From: Oscillospiraceae bacterium
GTDB lineage: Bacteria; Bacillota; Clostridia; Oscillospirales; Ruminococcaceae
DNA: 64,000 bases
NCBI GenBank assembly: GCA_018110825.1
Contig: JAGBCL010000014.1
Coordinates: 90,467 to 154,466, forward strand
Direction: 5' to 3'
Under the pieces are notes generated by a model, which made no database searches, was not told the origin of the DNA, and saw only the letters and a program-made list of their open reading frames with translations. Position numbers and translations under genes: made by a program. Below, piece by piece: positions 46,857 through 55,898 of the stretch; position 1 is the stretch's first letter, and every line of letters begins with the position of its first letter.

Positions 46857-47597
46857 ATGCCAAGTGTTTTTTTAAGTCCTTCCACTCAGGAATGGAATCC
46901 ATATATAAATGGCGGCAATGAAGAACAATACATGAATCTTATTGCTGATGAAATGGAACCATATTTACGTTCTTCCGGTATTGAATACCGAAGAAATGAC
47001 CCTGCACGTGATGTACGCGGTGCAATAAGTGATTCCAATGTCGGAAGTTATGATGTACATCTTGCATTACATTCCAATGCAGGCGGAGGTCAGTTTGCCG
47101 GAAAACTTCGTGGAATTGACCTTTACTACTCACCTTATTCCGATAAAAGCCGACAGCTTGCTTCAATTCTTGCTAATAATCTGCAATATGTATATCCCGA
47201 CCCTGCAAAGGTAAATATTCTTCCCACTACTTCCTTAGGTGAAGTTACAAGAACAAGAGCTGTTGCGGTACTTGCCGAACTTGGATATCATGACAATCAA
47301 GCTGACGCTGAATGGATTAAAGCAAACATTGCTCCAATTGCACGAAGTCTTGTTCAGGGGCTTTGTGATTATTTCGGTATTCCGTTTGTTGAGGCTCAAC
47401 CAGTCCGCAGAGGAATTGTTGCAACCGATGGCTCTAATCTGAATATTAGAAGCTATCCATCAACTGATGCTGCGATTATAGGAAAGATTCCTAATGGTGC
47501 AGCTGTTTCAATTTACGGTCAAACCGGAAACTGGTATGTTATCCGCTATAACACTACAGATGGATACGCTGCTGCTGATTATATCACAATTGAATAA
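46857..47597 (+). CDS. N-acetylmuramoyl-L-alanine amidase-like protein with SH3 domain
   Basis: 246 residues. An Amidase_3-like domain (about 1-170) has NGGNEEQYMNLIADEMEPYL, VHLALHSNAGG and AVAVLAELGYHDNQADAEWI (catalytic Glu). A bacterial SH3 domain follows (about 185-246: DGSNLNIRSYPSTDAAIIGK). The first zinc His of the family is replaced (SPSTQ), so activity is not certain. No signal peptide is present. The start is ambiguous: a TTG at 46830 is only one base from GGAGG, while this ATG begins like relatives but lies 28 nt from it. Confidence 0.78.
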   Translation: MPSVFLSPSTQEWNPYINGGNEEQYMNLIADEMEPYLRSSGIEYRRNDPARDVRGAISDSNVGSYDVHLALHSNAGGGQFAGKLRGIDLYYSPYSDKSRQLASILANNLQYVYPDPAKVNILPTTSLGEVTRTRAVAVLAELGYHDNQADAEWIKANIAPIARSLVQGLCDYFGIPFVEAQPVRRGIVATDGSNLNIRSYPSTDAAIIGKIPNGAAVSIYGQTGNWYVIRYNTTDGYAAADYITIE

Positions 47598-47601
47598 TTA
47601 A

Positions 47602-47640
47602 TGTTACGGAAACGGTGAAAAATTCGCCGTTTCCGTAACA
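47602..47640 (+). terminator. Strong hairpin after the amidase gene
   Basis: Stem TGTTACGGAAACGG / CCGTTTCCGTAACA, very stable, followed by TTTAAC. Confidence 0.75.
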
Positions 47641-47658
47641 TTTAACAGCAAAAAACTG

Positions 47659-47687
47659 TTGCAGTTTCTGTTAATATGTGATATAAT
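47659..47687 (+). promoter_or_regulatory. Sigma-A promoter of the ddl-murI operon
   Basis: TTGCAG (47659-47664), 17 nt, TATAAT (47682-47687). Confidence 0.65.
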
Positions 47688-47773
47688 TAATTGAATATGC
47701 CTTTAACTGCCAAAATAAATTTGTATTGCAGTTATAAGCGTTTACATTATTTTGTTCAGTAAGGAGTCTTTCT

Positions 47774-48829
47774 ATGTCAAAAATCAGGGTTGCCGTTCTG
47801 TTCGGCGGTGTTTCAAATGAACACGATATTTCACTTATTTCCGCAACAAACATTATCTCAGCTATCCCATCCGATAAATACGAGGTTATCCCTATCGGTA
47901 TTACCAAAAAAGGCAGATGGCTTTTCTATCCTGGTGATACCGCTCTCATTGCATCAGGAAATTGGGAGTCACACCCGGATTGTGTTCCTGCAGTAATTCT
48001 TCCTGATCCGATGTACAAGGGAATTATGAAAATTACAGAAGGAAGCTGCACAATTTCTAAAATTGATGTTGTATTCCCTGCCCTGCATGGTCAGAATGGT
48101 GAAGATGGTGCTATTCAAGGACTTCTGAAGCTTTCGGGTATCCCTTATGTCGGCTGTGATATTATCTCTTCTGCAAACTGCATGGATAAGGCTGTTGCTC
48201 ATGTTATTCTTGAAGCCGGTGGAATAAAAATGGCAAGATGGAAGAGTGTTACTATTGCTGACCTTAACAGACTTGAAGATGTATGTGATGAAATTGCAGG
48301 AGAACTTGATTATCCGCTTTTTGTAAAACCTGCAAACAGTGGTTCTTCCGTTGGAGTAAATAAGGCAAGTTCTTTTGAGGAACTTAAAAATGCTATAAAG
48401 CTCGCTTTTAGCCACGATAAAAAAGTTATTGTTGAAGAATTCATTAAGGGACATGAAGTTGAATGTGCTGTATTCGGCAAAGAAACACCATTTGCTTCCG
48501 AAGTTGGTGAAATAAGTTCCTGCAACGAATTCTACGATTATGAGGCAAAGTACATCCTTGGTACATCAGGACTTACAATTCCTGCAAATATATCCTCCGA
48601 AGCCTCAAAGGAAATTCGTGAAACTGCCGTAAAGGCATTTAAGCTTATGGGTTGTTCCGGACTTTCAAGAATTGATTTCTTCCTTACCGATGATGGTTCT
48701 GTATATCTTAATGAAATCAATACTCTCCCAGGCTTTACACAGATCAGCATGTATCCGAAACTTATGGAGAATATGGGCATTTCTCAGCCTGAACTGCTTG
48801 ACAAGCTTATTACACTTAGTATGGAATAA
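47774..48829 (+). CDS. ddl: D-alanine--D-alanine ligase
   Basis: A 351-residue ATP-grasp ligase making the D-Ala-D-Ala end of the peptidoglycan stem. LFGGVSNEHDISLISA at the N-terminus, FPALHGQNGEDGAIQG, FVKPANSGSSVGVNKA and NEINTLPGFTQISMYPKL mark the ligase. The Tyr in EFYDYEAKYI and the overall pattern fit D-Ala rather than D-Lac or D-Ser specificity, so no vancomycin-type change is seen. It is followed by murI in an operon with a strong promoter. Confidence 0.95.
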   Translation: MSKIRVAVLFGGVSNEHDISLISATNIISAIPSDKYEVIPIGITKKGRWLFYPGDTALIASGNWESHPDCVPAVILPDPMYKGIMKITEGSCTISKIDVVFPALHGQNGEDGAIQGLLKLSGIPYVGCDIISSANCMDKAVAHVILEAGGIKMARWKSVTIADLNRLEDVCDEIAGELDYPLFVKPANSGSSVGVNKASSFEELKNAIKLAFSHDKKVIVEEFIKGHEVECAVFGKETPFASEVGEISSCNEFYDYEAKYILGTSGLTIPANISSEASKEIRETAVKAFKLMGCSGLSRIDFFLTDDGSVYLNEINTLPGFTQISMYPKLMENMGISQPELLDKLITLSME

Positions 48830-48867
48830 TAAGTTTATTATAGCTGATTTTACACAAGGAGGTTGCT

Positions 48868-49704
48868 ATGAATAATAATGCAATCGGTGTTTTTGACTCT
48901 GGTTTAGGCGGTCTGACATGCGTAAAAGAACTCAACAAACTTATTCCGAATGAAAACATCATTTATTTCGGAGATAATGCGCGAGTTCCTTACGGCGCAA
49001 GGGGTAAGGAAACAATACTTGAATATGCAAAACAAGATATTGCATTTATAAAAAAACATAATGTAAAGATGATTATTGCAGCTTGCGGCACGGTTTCCTC
49101 CGTACTTGGAAGCAGTAAAACATCTGATGGTGACATTGCTTTTTCAGGGGTGCTTCTTCCTGCGGCACAGACTGCATGCAGTGTTACAAAAAACGGAAAA
49201 ATCGGTGTTATTGGTACGGATGCTACAATTAAATCAGGCAGCTATGGTAAAGCTATAAGAAGTATCCGTCCTGATATCAAGGTTATCGGAAATTCCTGTC
49301 CGTTATTTGTTCCGCTTGTCGAAAATGGATTTACCGACCGTAATAATCCCGTTACAAAACTTGTTGTTGAACAATACCTTTCTCCGCTGAAAAAAGAAGG
49401 TGTAGACACGCTTATTCTCGGCTGCACCCACTACCCTATCATTCGTGACGCAATTGCTGATTATATGGGAGAAAATGTTACACTGATTTCTTCCGGTGAA
49501 GAGGTTGCCAAATATGCATATACAACACTTATGAAGAATGATATGCTTTCTGACAGCCATACCCCAGGCACCAATATATATTATACATCTGACAGTGTTG
49601 AACTGTTTGAAGAAAATGCACATGCATTTCTCGGTAATTCAATCAACGGAAAAATATTTAAAGTTGGAATTGATGAACTCATTTCATCTATTATAGATAA
49701 TTAA
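48868..49704 (+). CDS. murI: Glutamate racemase
   Basis: A 278-residue racemase supplying D-Glu to MurD. Both catalytic cysteines are in place (IIAACGTVSS near residue 74 and LILGCTHYP near 188), after FDSGLGGLTCVKEL and YFGDNARVPYG. The ribosome-binding site is AAGGAGG. It lies in one run with ddl, a DUF1934 gene and argS. Confidence 0.95.
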   Translation: MNNNAIGVFDSGLGGLTCVKELNKLIPNENIIYFGDNARVPYGARGKETILEYAKQDIAFIKKHNVKMIIAACGTVSSVLGSSKTSDGDIAFSGVLLPAAQTACSVTKNGKIGVIGTDATIKSGSYGKAIRSIRPDIKVIGNSCPLFVPLVENGFTDRNNPVTKLVVEQYLSPLKKEGVDTLILGCTHYPIIRDAIADYMGENVTLISSGEEVAKYAYTTLMKNDMLSDSHTPGTNIYYTSDSVELFEENAHAFLGNSINGKIFKVGIDELISSIIDN

Positions 49705-49714
49705 GAGGACTGAA

Positions 49715-50134
49715 ATGGAAAGAAATATTTTTTTAACATTAAAAAGCATTAATTCAATCGATGAAGAAAGTACAACTACCGAACTCAATTCTGTTGGCGT
49801 ACTTAGAATTCTTGAAAATGATGATATAGAAATAAGTTATGAAGAATCCGAAGCAACAGGATTTAAAGGTTCCACAACATTCATTATTATTTCAAAGGAT
49901 TCTATGGTTACAATGAAAAGAACAGGCTCTGCTCCATCGATTCTTACAATTGAAGAAAATCAAAGACACCTTTGTCATTACGGAACTCCATATGGCGATA
50001 TATATATGGGAATATACACACATACTGTCGAAAACAATATTACTTTTGACGGCGGTGATCTTTATCTTAAATATACAATTGACGCAAATTCAAATTATGT
50101 TTCGGATAATGAAATATTTTTACATGTAAAATAA
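49715..50134 (+). CDS. DUF1934 (YwiB-like) beta-barrel protein
   Basis: 139 residues of the DUF1934 family, a calycin-like barrel found beside argS in many Firmicutes. Matching pieces: GVLRILENDDIEISYEESEA, MVTMKRTG and GGDLYLKYTIDANSNYVSD. The role is unknown, but conserved linkage to murI/argS is seen here too. The ribosome-binding site is AGAGGA. Confidence 0.85.
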   Translation: MERNIFLTLKSINSIDEESTTTELNSVGVLRILENDDIEISYEESEATGFKGSTTFIIISKDSMVTMKRTGSAPSILTIEENQRHLCHYGTPYGDIYMGIYTHTVENNITFDGGDLYLKYTIDANSNYVSDNEIFLHVK

Positions 50135-50151
50135 CTGAAAGGATGAATAAA

Positions 50152-51912
50152 ATGACAAACCCTATCAAATCCGCATCTAATGAACTTCGTGAGCTGCTTA
50201 TGGCTGCTCTCGGCAGACTTGTTTCTGAAGGAAAAATTGAAGCTGTTCCCCTTCCTGCATTCAACATTGAAATTCCGCAGGATAAATCTCATGGTGACTT
50301 TGCTTCAAACATTGCACTTGCTTGTGCTAAGCCCCTTAAATCTGCACCAAGAAAGATTGCTGAAATGCTTTGCGAAGCAATTATTCTTGAAGGCAGCTCA
50401 TTTGAACGTGTTGAAATTGCCGGACCTGGATTCATTAACTTTTTCTTATCCAGAAGCTGGTTCTCAAATGTTATCAATTCTGTATTTACTGAAAAAGAAA
50501 ATTACGGACGTACCGATACCGGTGCAGGAAAGAAAATTCTTGTTGAATTCGTTTCTGCAAACCCTACAGGTCCTATGCATATTGGTAATGCTCGCGGCGG
50601 TGCTATCGGTGACTGCCTTGCAGCGGTTCTTGACTGGGCAGGCTACAATGTTGAACGTGAATTCTATGTAAACGACGCTGGCAATCAGATTGAAAAATTC
50701 GGTAATTCCCTCAATCTCCGTTATTTACAGCTCTGTTCAGAAAATGGACAGGCATTCATTGCTAAATATGCTGACAACGAAGAACTTTGTCAGGCAATTT
50801 ACAATGACGCTGATACATTCCCTATGCCTGAGGATGTTTATCTCGGTGCGGACATTATTGTTCATGCTAAAAATTTCTATGATATTAACGGTAATGCTTT
50901 TGCTGAAAAATCCGAAGAAGAACGCAAGGAAGCTCTTGTTGCGTTTGCACTTCCTAAGAATATTCAGAAGCTTGAAGATGACCTCCGCAAGTATAGAATT
51001 GAGTACAACACATGGTTCCGTGAAAGCTCACTTCATAACAGCGATGCTATCAAAAACGTAATTGACCTTCTCAAGAAGAGTGGTTACACTTACGAACAAG
51101 AAGGTGCACTCTGGTTCAAATCTTCTGAACTTGGGGATGAAAAGGACAGAGTTCTCATCCGTGCAAACGGTATTCCTACTTACTTTGTTCCTGATATTGC
51201 TTACCACTACAATAAGCTTGTTACACGTGGTTTTGATACAGCTATTGACATTCTCGGTGCTGACCACCACGGTTATATTCCAAGAATGAAAGCTGCTATG
51301 CAGGCTCTCGGAGTTGACCCTAGCCGTCTCGACATGATTATTATGCAGATGGTTCGTCTTGTAAAGAATGGAGAAACATACAAGCTTTCCAAGCGTTCAG
51401 GTAAGGCTGTTACACTCGAAACTCTGCTTGATGAAATTCCTATTGACGCAGCACGTTTCTTCTTCAATCTCCGCGAAGCAAACTCTCACTTTGAATTTGA
51501 CCTTGACCTTGCTATTGAACAGTCCTCAAAGAATCCTGTTTACTATGTTCAGTATGCTCATGCAAGAATCTGCTCCATTATCCGCAATCTTGAAGCTGAA
51601 GGTTACTCCGTTAAGGTACTTTCTGCTGAGCAGCTGAATGTACTTGATGCACCTGAAGAAATCGAACTTATCCGTTTTATTGCTTCCCTACCTAACACTG
51701 TTGATGCGGCTGCAAAGGATTATGACCCAGCCAAGATTACACGTTATACTCAGGACCTTGCTACCTTGTTCCACAAATTCTATGATAAGTGCAGAATCAA
51801 GGGTGCAGAAGAAAATGTACTTTATGCACGTCTTGCTCTTTGCGAATCTGTTAAGATTACTCTCAAGAACACACTTGATATGCTTAAAATTACCTGTCCT
51901 GAAAAGATGTAA
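50152..51912 (+). CDS. argS: Arginyl-tRNA synthetase
   Basis: A 586-residue class I synthetase. The Arg-tRNA-S N-domain is followed by the HIGH region SANPTGPMHIGNARGGAIGD; the KMSK site reads KLSKRSG, and the anticodon-binding DALR domain contains VQYAHARICSIIRNLEAEG. ATG 50152 is preferred to 50143 because the GAAAGG site would touch the earlier codon. No T-box is seen upstream. Confidence 0.96.
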   Translation: MTNPIKSASNELRELLMAALGRLVSEGKIEAVPLPAFNIEIPQDKSHGDFASNIALACAKPLKSAPRKIAEMLCEAIILEGSSFERVEIAGPGFINFFLSRSWFSNVINSVFTEKENYGRTDTGAGKKILVEFVSANPTGPMHIGNARGGAIGDCLAAVLDWAGYNVEREFYVNDAGNQIEKFGNSLNLRYLQLCSENGQAFIAKYADNEELCQAIYNDADTFPMPEDVYLGADIIVHAKNFYDINGNAFAEKSEEERKEALVAFALPKNIQKLEDDLRKYRIEYNTWFRESSLHNSDAIKNVIDLLKKSGYTYEQEGALWFKSSELGDEKDRVLIRANGIPTYFVPDIAYHYNKLVTRGFDTAIDILGADHHGYIPRMKAAMQALGVDPSRLDMIIMQMVRLVKNGETYKLSKRSGKAVTLETLLDEIPIDAARFFFNLREANSHFEFDLDLAIEQSSKNPVYYVQYAHARICSIIRNLEAEGYSVKVLSAEQLNVLDAPEEIELIRFIASLPNTVDAAAKDYDPAKITRYTQDLATLFHKFYDKCRIKGAEENVLYARLALCESVKITLKNTLDMLKITCPEKM

Positions 51913-51954
51913 TCGAAAGGAGCACATTTCCCCTATCCCGGAAATGGTTATACT

Positions 51955-52755
51955 ATGCAGATTATGATTGAATGTGAATACTGCAATTCACTTTATGATT
52001 TCAGTGAGAATCATAGTTGTCCGAATTGTGCAGCTATTCCCGATAAAAAGAAGGTGGCAGCTGCTAAAGCTACGGCAAAAGCTGAAACTAAAAAATCAAC
52101 TGAATATGCCGTAAAATCTGACTATACGCCTGAAAAACCGCCTTCAAGTATGTTCATAACTATAATTGTAAAGCTTATTCCTTTGTGGATTTTTCTGATT
52201 ATTGGTCTGACTTTTGTACCAAATATGGCAGAAAAATCCGCAGCCAAAAAAGCTTATGAAAATTTCCAGACGATTGATGAAATTACATACATTGAACACT
52301 CAATGAATGAGGAGTTCATTTATGATAACAAAATTAATTTGGAAATCGATGATGCTTTTTATGCTGAAAGTGAAGTGGTTGACGCACTTCTTCCTGATGG
52401 TATGAAGTTGCTGGTTGTTCATATTAAAGGCAGTATTGATAAAGATATGTATAACAGCTATGATTATAATGATTATATGAGAGTTAAACCTTATATAACC
52501 AATGGTACTGTTTGCCGTGAAAATCTTGGATATTCTGCACTTAATTCAATTCCTGAGATATATGGCAATACGCAATTTTCATTCAGTAATTTCTATAGTT
52601 TTTCAAGCGAAAAAGATGGCTACTGGTGTTTTATCATCGATGGAAATGATACAAATTTAAGCTTATGTATAGGTGACTTCAATGTAAAAGATTATGCACT
52701 TAATCTTGAATGTGTACATAAGATTGACATTGTAATTGCAAAGGAGGAATCCTGA
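51955..52755 (+). CDS. Zinc-ribbon membrane protein of unknown function
   Basis: 266 residues. An N-terminal zinc ribbon (CEYCNSLYDFSENHSCPNC), an Ala/Lys-rich linker, one membrane helix (about 62-84, MFITIIVKLIPLWIFLIIGL) and an extracytoplasmic domain ending NLECVHKIDIVIAKEES. The ribosome-binding site is AAAGGAG but about 30 nt from the ATG, so the start is uncertain. It is translationally coupled to the next gene. Confidence 0.7.
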   Translation: MQIMIECEYCNSLYDFSENHSCPNCAAIPDKKKVAAAKATAKAETKKSTEYAVKSDYTPEKPPSSMFITIIVKLIPLWIFLIIGLTFVPNMAEKSAAKKAYENFQTIDEITYIEHSMNEEFIYDNKINLEIDDAFYAESEVVDALLPDGMKLLVVHIKGSIDKDMYNSYDYNDYMRVKPYITNGTVCRENLGYSALNSIPEIYGNTQFSFSNFYSFSSEKDGYWCFIIDGNDTNLSLCIGDFNVKDYALNLECVHKIDIVIAKEES

Positions 52756-53258
52756 TGGCTTTTTTCAAAAGAAAAAGATATAACTTTTTTATAAAGCTTA
52801 TTGCAATTGCATTGTTTATTCTTACACTTATTATGATTTTGGGCACAATTTTGATAGTTGCGGAAACAAAAACTCTATCATCTTATCATAGTTACCATGA
52901 ATGGAATATTGTAGGACATACAATAAAAAAAACTGATAATGGTAACTATAACCTTACGCTTGAAATAAAAAATATAAGTGCTTATGATGCGCATATTGAA
53001 GATTATTGTATAAGACTCGAATACGGAAATTCCAGCTACATTGATTACATAGCTGCAAATTATCCGGATGGATATTTTTATGATACTCTGAATTCACCAA
53101 TAATACCTCCAGGAGAAACCATTACGCATTCTATTACTTTTGAAGCACCTGAGGGATTAAGTTCGATAAGAATAAGATACATTGGTGAATCATATATGCT
53201 TGCTGATGTAAGAGGCAATGATGAAAATTATAAATATTATAGCGTTGATTTAAAATAA
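52755..53258 (+). CDS. Membrane protein with DUF4352-like domain
   Basis: 167 residues. A basic N-terminus, one membrane helix (about 12-35, LIAIALFILTLIMILGTILI) and a beta-rich outside domain (GNYNLTLEIKNISAYDAHIE; PPGETITHSITFEAPEGL) reminiscent of DUF4352/immunoglobulin-like domains. The ATG overlaps the preceding stop (ATGA-type), so the pair probably forms one membrane complex. Confidence 0.7.
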   Translation: MAFFKRKRYNFFIKLIAIALFILTLIMILGTILIVAETKTLSSYHSYHEWNIVGHTIKKTDNGNYNLTLEIKNISAYDAHIEDYCIRLEYGNSSYIDYIAANYPDGYFYDTLNSPIIPPGETITHSITFEAPEGLSSIRIRYIGESYMLADVRGNDENYKYYSVDLK

Positions 53259-53268
53259 TTCCAAAAAA

Positions 53269-53326
53269 TCACCTCGGACAGTATAATTTGATTTAAATGG
53301 TCAAAACTATGTCCGAGGTGAATTTT
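53269..53326 (+). promoter_or_regulatory. SD-masking hairpin with embedded sigma-F-like promoter before the SpoIIQ-like gene
   Basis: Perfect 12-bp stem TCACCTCGGACA (53269-53280) / TGTCCGAGGTGA (53310-53321) with a 29-nt loop. The right arm holds the GAGGTGA ribosome-binding site of the next gene. A sigma-F-like promoter, GTATA (53281-53285), 14 nt, GTCAAAACTA (53300-53309), lies in the loop. The stem is followed by ATTTT and may also end the argS transcript. Confidence 0.6.
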
Positions 53327-54043
53327 ATGAGTAATGAGAAATTCAAAATTTCAAGCAAAAGTCTGCTTATCACAACAGGAGTTTGTATTGCAGTTGCGGC
53401 AATTGCCGGATTTTACACCTATAACAAGGCATCAGACCAACTGAATGCCGAAATTATCGGCAACAACAAAACTACATTGTCCGCAGAAGCAACCACTGAA
53501 ACTCATGTTAATGCTGAACAGACTAACATTGCAAAGACAGAAAATACGACAGATACTGAAACTGAAGTAATTGAATCAGCAATTGCTCCGGAAGTTGAAG
53601 TGGTTGAGGATGCTGCCGTTACTCCTCAGGTTATGGTAAGACCGCTTAACGGCGAAATTATCAACAGTTTTTCAAACAATGAGCTTGTAAAATCCAAAAC
53701 ACTCAATGTATGGAAAACACATGATGGCGTTGACATTGCAGGTGCTCTTGATGAGAAAGTAAAAAGCATGACAAGCGGTAAAGTTACAAAGGTTTATGAA
53801 GATCCAATGATGGGTGCTTGCGTGATCATTGACCACGGTAATGGTCTTGAGGGATACTATTGCAATCTTAGCAAAGACATTCCAATTGCAGAGGGTCAAA
53901 ATGTTTCTGCAGGAACAATTATCGGAATGGTTGGTGACACTGCAGAAAGCGAAATCAGTGAGCCTTTTCACCTGCATTTCGCAGTTAAGAAAAATGGTGA
54001 ATGGATCGATCCCATTGCACTTATTTCTGGAGAAGGAAGCTAA
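53327..54043 (+). CDS. SpoIIQ-like M23 peptidase
   Basis: 238 residues. An N-terminal membrane helix (about 12-32, LLITTGVCIAVAAIAGFYTY), a Thr/Glu-rich linker (about 45-105), then an M23/LytM domain with both zinc motifs, HDGVD and HLHF. Clostridial SpoIIQ keeps such residues; SpoIIQ, made in the forespore, pairs with SpoIIIAH to hold the engulfing membrane. The membrane-plus-single-M23 layout and the sigma-F-like promoter argue for SpoIIQ, but spoIIID is not adjacent, so another envelope M23 protein remains possible. Confidence 0.68.
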   Translation: MSNEKFKISSKSLLITTGVCIAVAAIAGFYTYNKASDQLNAEIIGNNKTTLSAEATTETHVNAEQTNIAKTENTTDTETEVIESAIAPEVEVVEDAAVTPQVMVRPLNGEIINSFSNNELVKSKTLNVWKTHDGVDIAGALDEKVKSMTSGKVTKVYEDPMMGACVIIDHGNGLEGYYCNLSKDIPIAEGQNVSAGTIIGMVGDTAESEISEPFHLHFAVKKNGEWIDPIALISGEGS

Positions 54044-54051
54044 AATGCAAG

Positions 54052-54082
54052 AAAAGAGGTACCTTGTGGGTACCTCTTTTCT
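54052..54082 (+). terminator. Terminator of the SpoIIQ-like gene
   Basis: Perfect stem AAAAGAGGTACC / GGTACCTCTTTT with a 5-nt loop, followed by CT. Confidence 0.9.
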
Positions 54083-54087
54083 ATAAA

Positions 54088-54113
54088 AAACGCACGACCG
54101 AAGCCGTGCGTTT
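54088..54113 (-). terminator. Hairpin, probable terminator for minus-strand transcription
   Basis: AAACGCACG / CGTGCGTTT; on the minus strand the second arm runs into TTTTTTA. Confidence 0.75.
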
Positions 54114-54140
54114 AATTTATTATTTTAGACTTTTACGTAA

Positions 54141-54224
54141 TTAAGCCTTCATAGCTTCCTCAACCGCAACTGTTCGATTGTAAAACTGGAATCCATAGGC
54201 AAAGACAGAACAATGGACTTACCA
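54141..54224 (-). pseudogene. Possible 3' coding remnant next to the recombinase
   Basis: Between the recombinase stop and a minus-strand terminator, two frames stay open and end in stop codons. One ends YNRTVAVEEAMKA, the other LPMDSSFTIEQLRLRKL. Either could be the tail of a gene cut by insertion of the element, or a lost C-terminus of the recombinase itself. Neither family is recognised. Confidence 0.25.
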
Positions 54225-55844
54225 TTATATTGTGCTGTCTTTGATAAAAATGATAGCTGCGTTCCCTGTCCATACAACTCTTTTAATAATTTTCTTTATG
54301 TATTCACGTTTGTTTTCTATTGACAGATTTTCAAAGTTATCCTTAAGATAAACTATAGCGTCCTCTAAGGAGTTGAGATTTCTATGAAGCTGTGCCTGAA
54401 TAATGTCTTTATCATTCAATTCACAAATCTGCGTCTCAATCAGTTGATTCTCATTATTAAGTTCCTCAATTTTATTATTGATAGCAGCCATAGTCAACTC
54501 ACTTGCGCCGTTAGCCAATGCTGTAACAAGATTATTTAAAGCCTTGGTGTTGTGATTCTTTTTGTCATTCAGCTTTTTAATCTGTACTGAAATATCATCG
54601 TCAATATTGTTAAGCTGTTTACGCAATGCATTAAGCTGTGTATTTACAACGCTGTCCTTAACATCGAATTCGAAAATTCTCCGCATAACAATTTTGTCAA
54701 GCTCATCACCGTTTACATTATGGTTTTCACAAGCAGCCTTCTTGGTTTTCTCCTTGTTTTCGCACATATAGTACATTACACCTGAACCATACAGTTTAGG
54801 ACGCATATAAGAACCGCACTTACAGAACAATACTCCCGAAAGCAAAGACCTTGGATTAAAGCTGCGTTTTGTAGCACAAACTCCGCCATAACGGTTTTTG
54901 CTGTTCTGTTCAAGAAGATTCTGAATTCTTACCCACTCTTTTCCGCTCAATAATCCTTGATGAGTAGATACGGTAATCATCCACTTTTCAGGAGGTACAC
55001 TCTTCTGATTAGTATGACGATTGTACGGAAGAATGCCTGAAACACCGTCACAATCAGTTTTGTCAAAGCAAATGTTACATCCGAGTTCGGTAAAGTATTC
55101 CAGACTATCCTCGTCTGCTATACAATAAATCGGGTTATTGAGAATACGTTTGGCATTGGCGTTTGACCATTCTTTTCCGTTACGGGTAAGATTCTTGGTT
55201 TTGTTAAGATACTGTTCTACTGCATGAACGCTCTGCAATTCACTGTACTTTGTAAAAATGAGCTTTACAAGTTCAATTTCGTCTTCGTTAATTTCAAGTG
55301 TAAAATAGCTTCTTGACTTACCATTGACGTCAGATACTGTATGCCTGACTGACTTGTAACCGAGTGGTGTTGTTCCTCCTGTCCAACGTCCCAGCTTAGC
55401 AAGCTGATACATATTGTCCTTGATACGTTCAGCTATGGTTTCACGTTCAAGCTGAGCGAATACAGCAGCAATATTCATCATTGCTCTGCCCATAGGAGTT
55501 GATGTGTCAAACTGTTCCTTGATGCTGATAAAAGCAGTTCCAAGAGAGTTGAGCTTTTCAATCAATCCTGAAAAGTCACCTACATTTCTGCTTACTCTGT
55601 CAAGCCGATACACGATAAGGCAGTCAAACGGCTCACTTTCTTCAACACTCATAAGCCTTTTAAACTGCGGTCTGTCAAGACTTTTGCCGGATACACCTTC
55701 GTCCTCATACACTGAAATTTCAAACTGGTCATAATCAGCGAAATGAAGCTTTAAATATTCCTTGCACATTTCAATCTGATTTTCAATGCTGTCACCCTTG
55801 CCTGTAAATTTGGACTTTCTAGAATAGATAGCTATTCTTTTCAC
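54225..55844 (-). CDS. Large serine recombinase (site-specific integrase)
   Basis: 539 residues. The resolvase catalytic domain (about 1-150) has the nucleophile in IAIYSRKSKFTGKGDSIENQ, VYRLDRVSRN and GRAMMNIAAVFAQLERETIA. The recombinase domain (about 165-270) is followed by a zinc ribbon (LFCKCGSYMRP with MCENKEK) and a coiled-coil C-terminus (about 390-500). Such TndX/TnpX-type enzymes excise and integrate clostridial elements without high-energy cofactors. The promoter is at 55899-55928. The C-terminus at FIKDSTI is short, and a continuing open frame just beyond might be lost tail. Confidence 0.92.
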   Translation of the reverse strand: MKRIAIYSRKSKFTGKGDSIENQIEMCKEYLKLHFADYDQFEISVYEDEGVSGKSLDRPQFKRLMSVEESEPFDCLIVYRLDRVSRNVGDFSGLIEKLNSLGTAFISIKEQFDTSTPMGRAMMNIAAVFAQLERETIAERIKDNMYQLAKLGRWTGGTTPLGYKSVRHTVSDVNGKSRSYFTLEINEDEIELVKLIFTKYSELQSVHAVEQYLNKTKNLTRNGKEWSNANAKRILNNPIYCIADEDSLEYFTELGCNICFDKTDCDGVSGILPYNRHTNQKSVPPEKWMITVSTHQGLLSGKEWVRIQNLLEQNSKNRYGGVCATKRSFNPRSLLSGVLFCKCGSYMRPKLYGSGVMYYMCENKEKTKKAACENHNVNGDELDKIVMRRIFEFDVKDSVVNTQLNALRKQLNNIDDDISVQIKKLNDKKNHNTKALNNLVTALANGASELTMAAINNKIEELNNENQLIETQICELNDKDIIQAQLHRNLNSLEDAIVYLKDNFENLSIENKREYIKKIIKRVVWTGNAAIIFIKDSTI

Positions 55845-55898
55845 TTAACTGTTCCCTCCCAGTCTCTATTTTTTTACGTCATTTTTTGTCATATAAGC

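Noticed and set aside
47774-48829. Vancomycin-resistance-type D-Ala-D-Lac or D-Ala-D-Ser ligase
   Set aside because: Active-site region has Tyr as in ordinary Ddl and the neighbours are murI and argS, not vanH or vanX.
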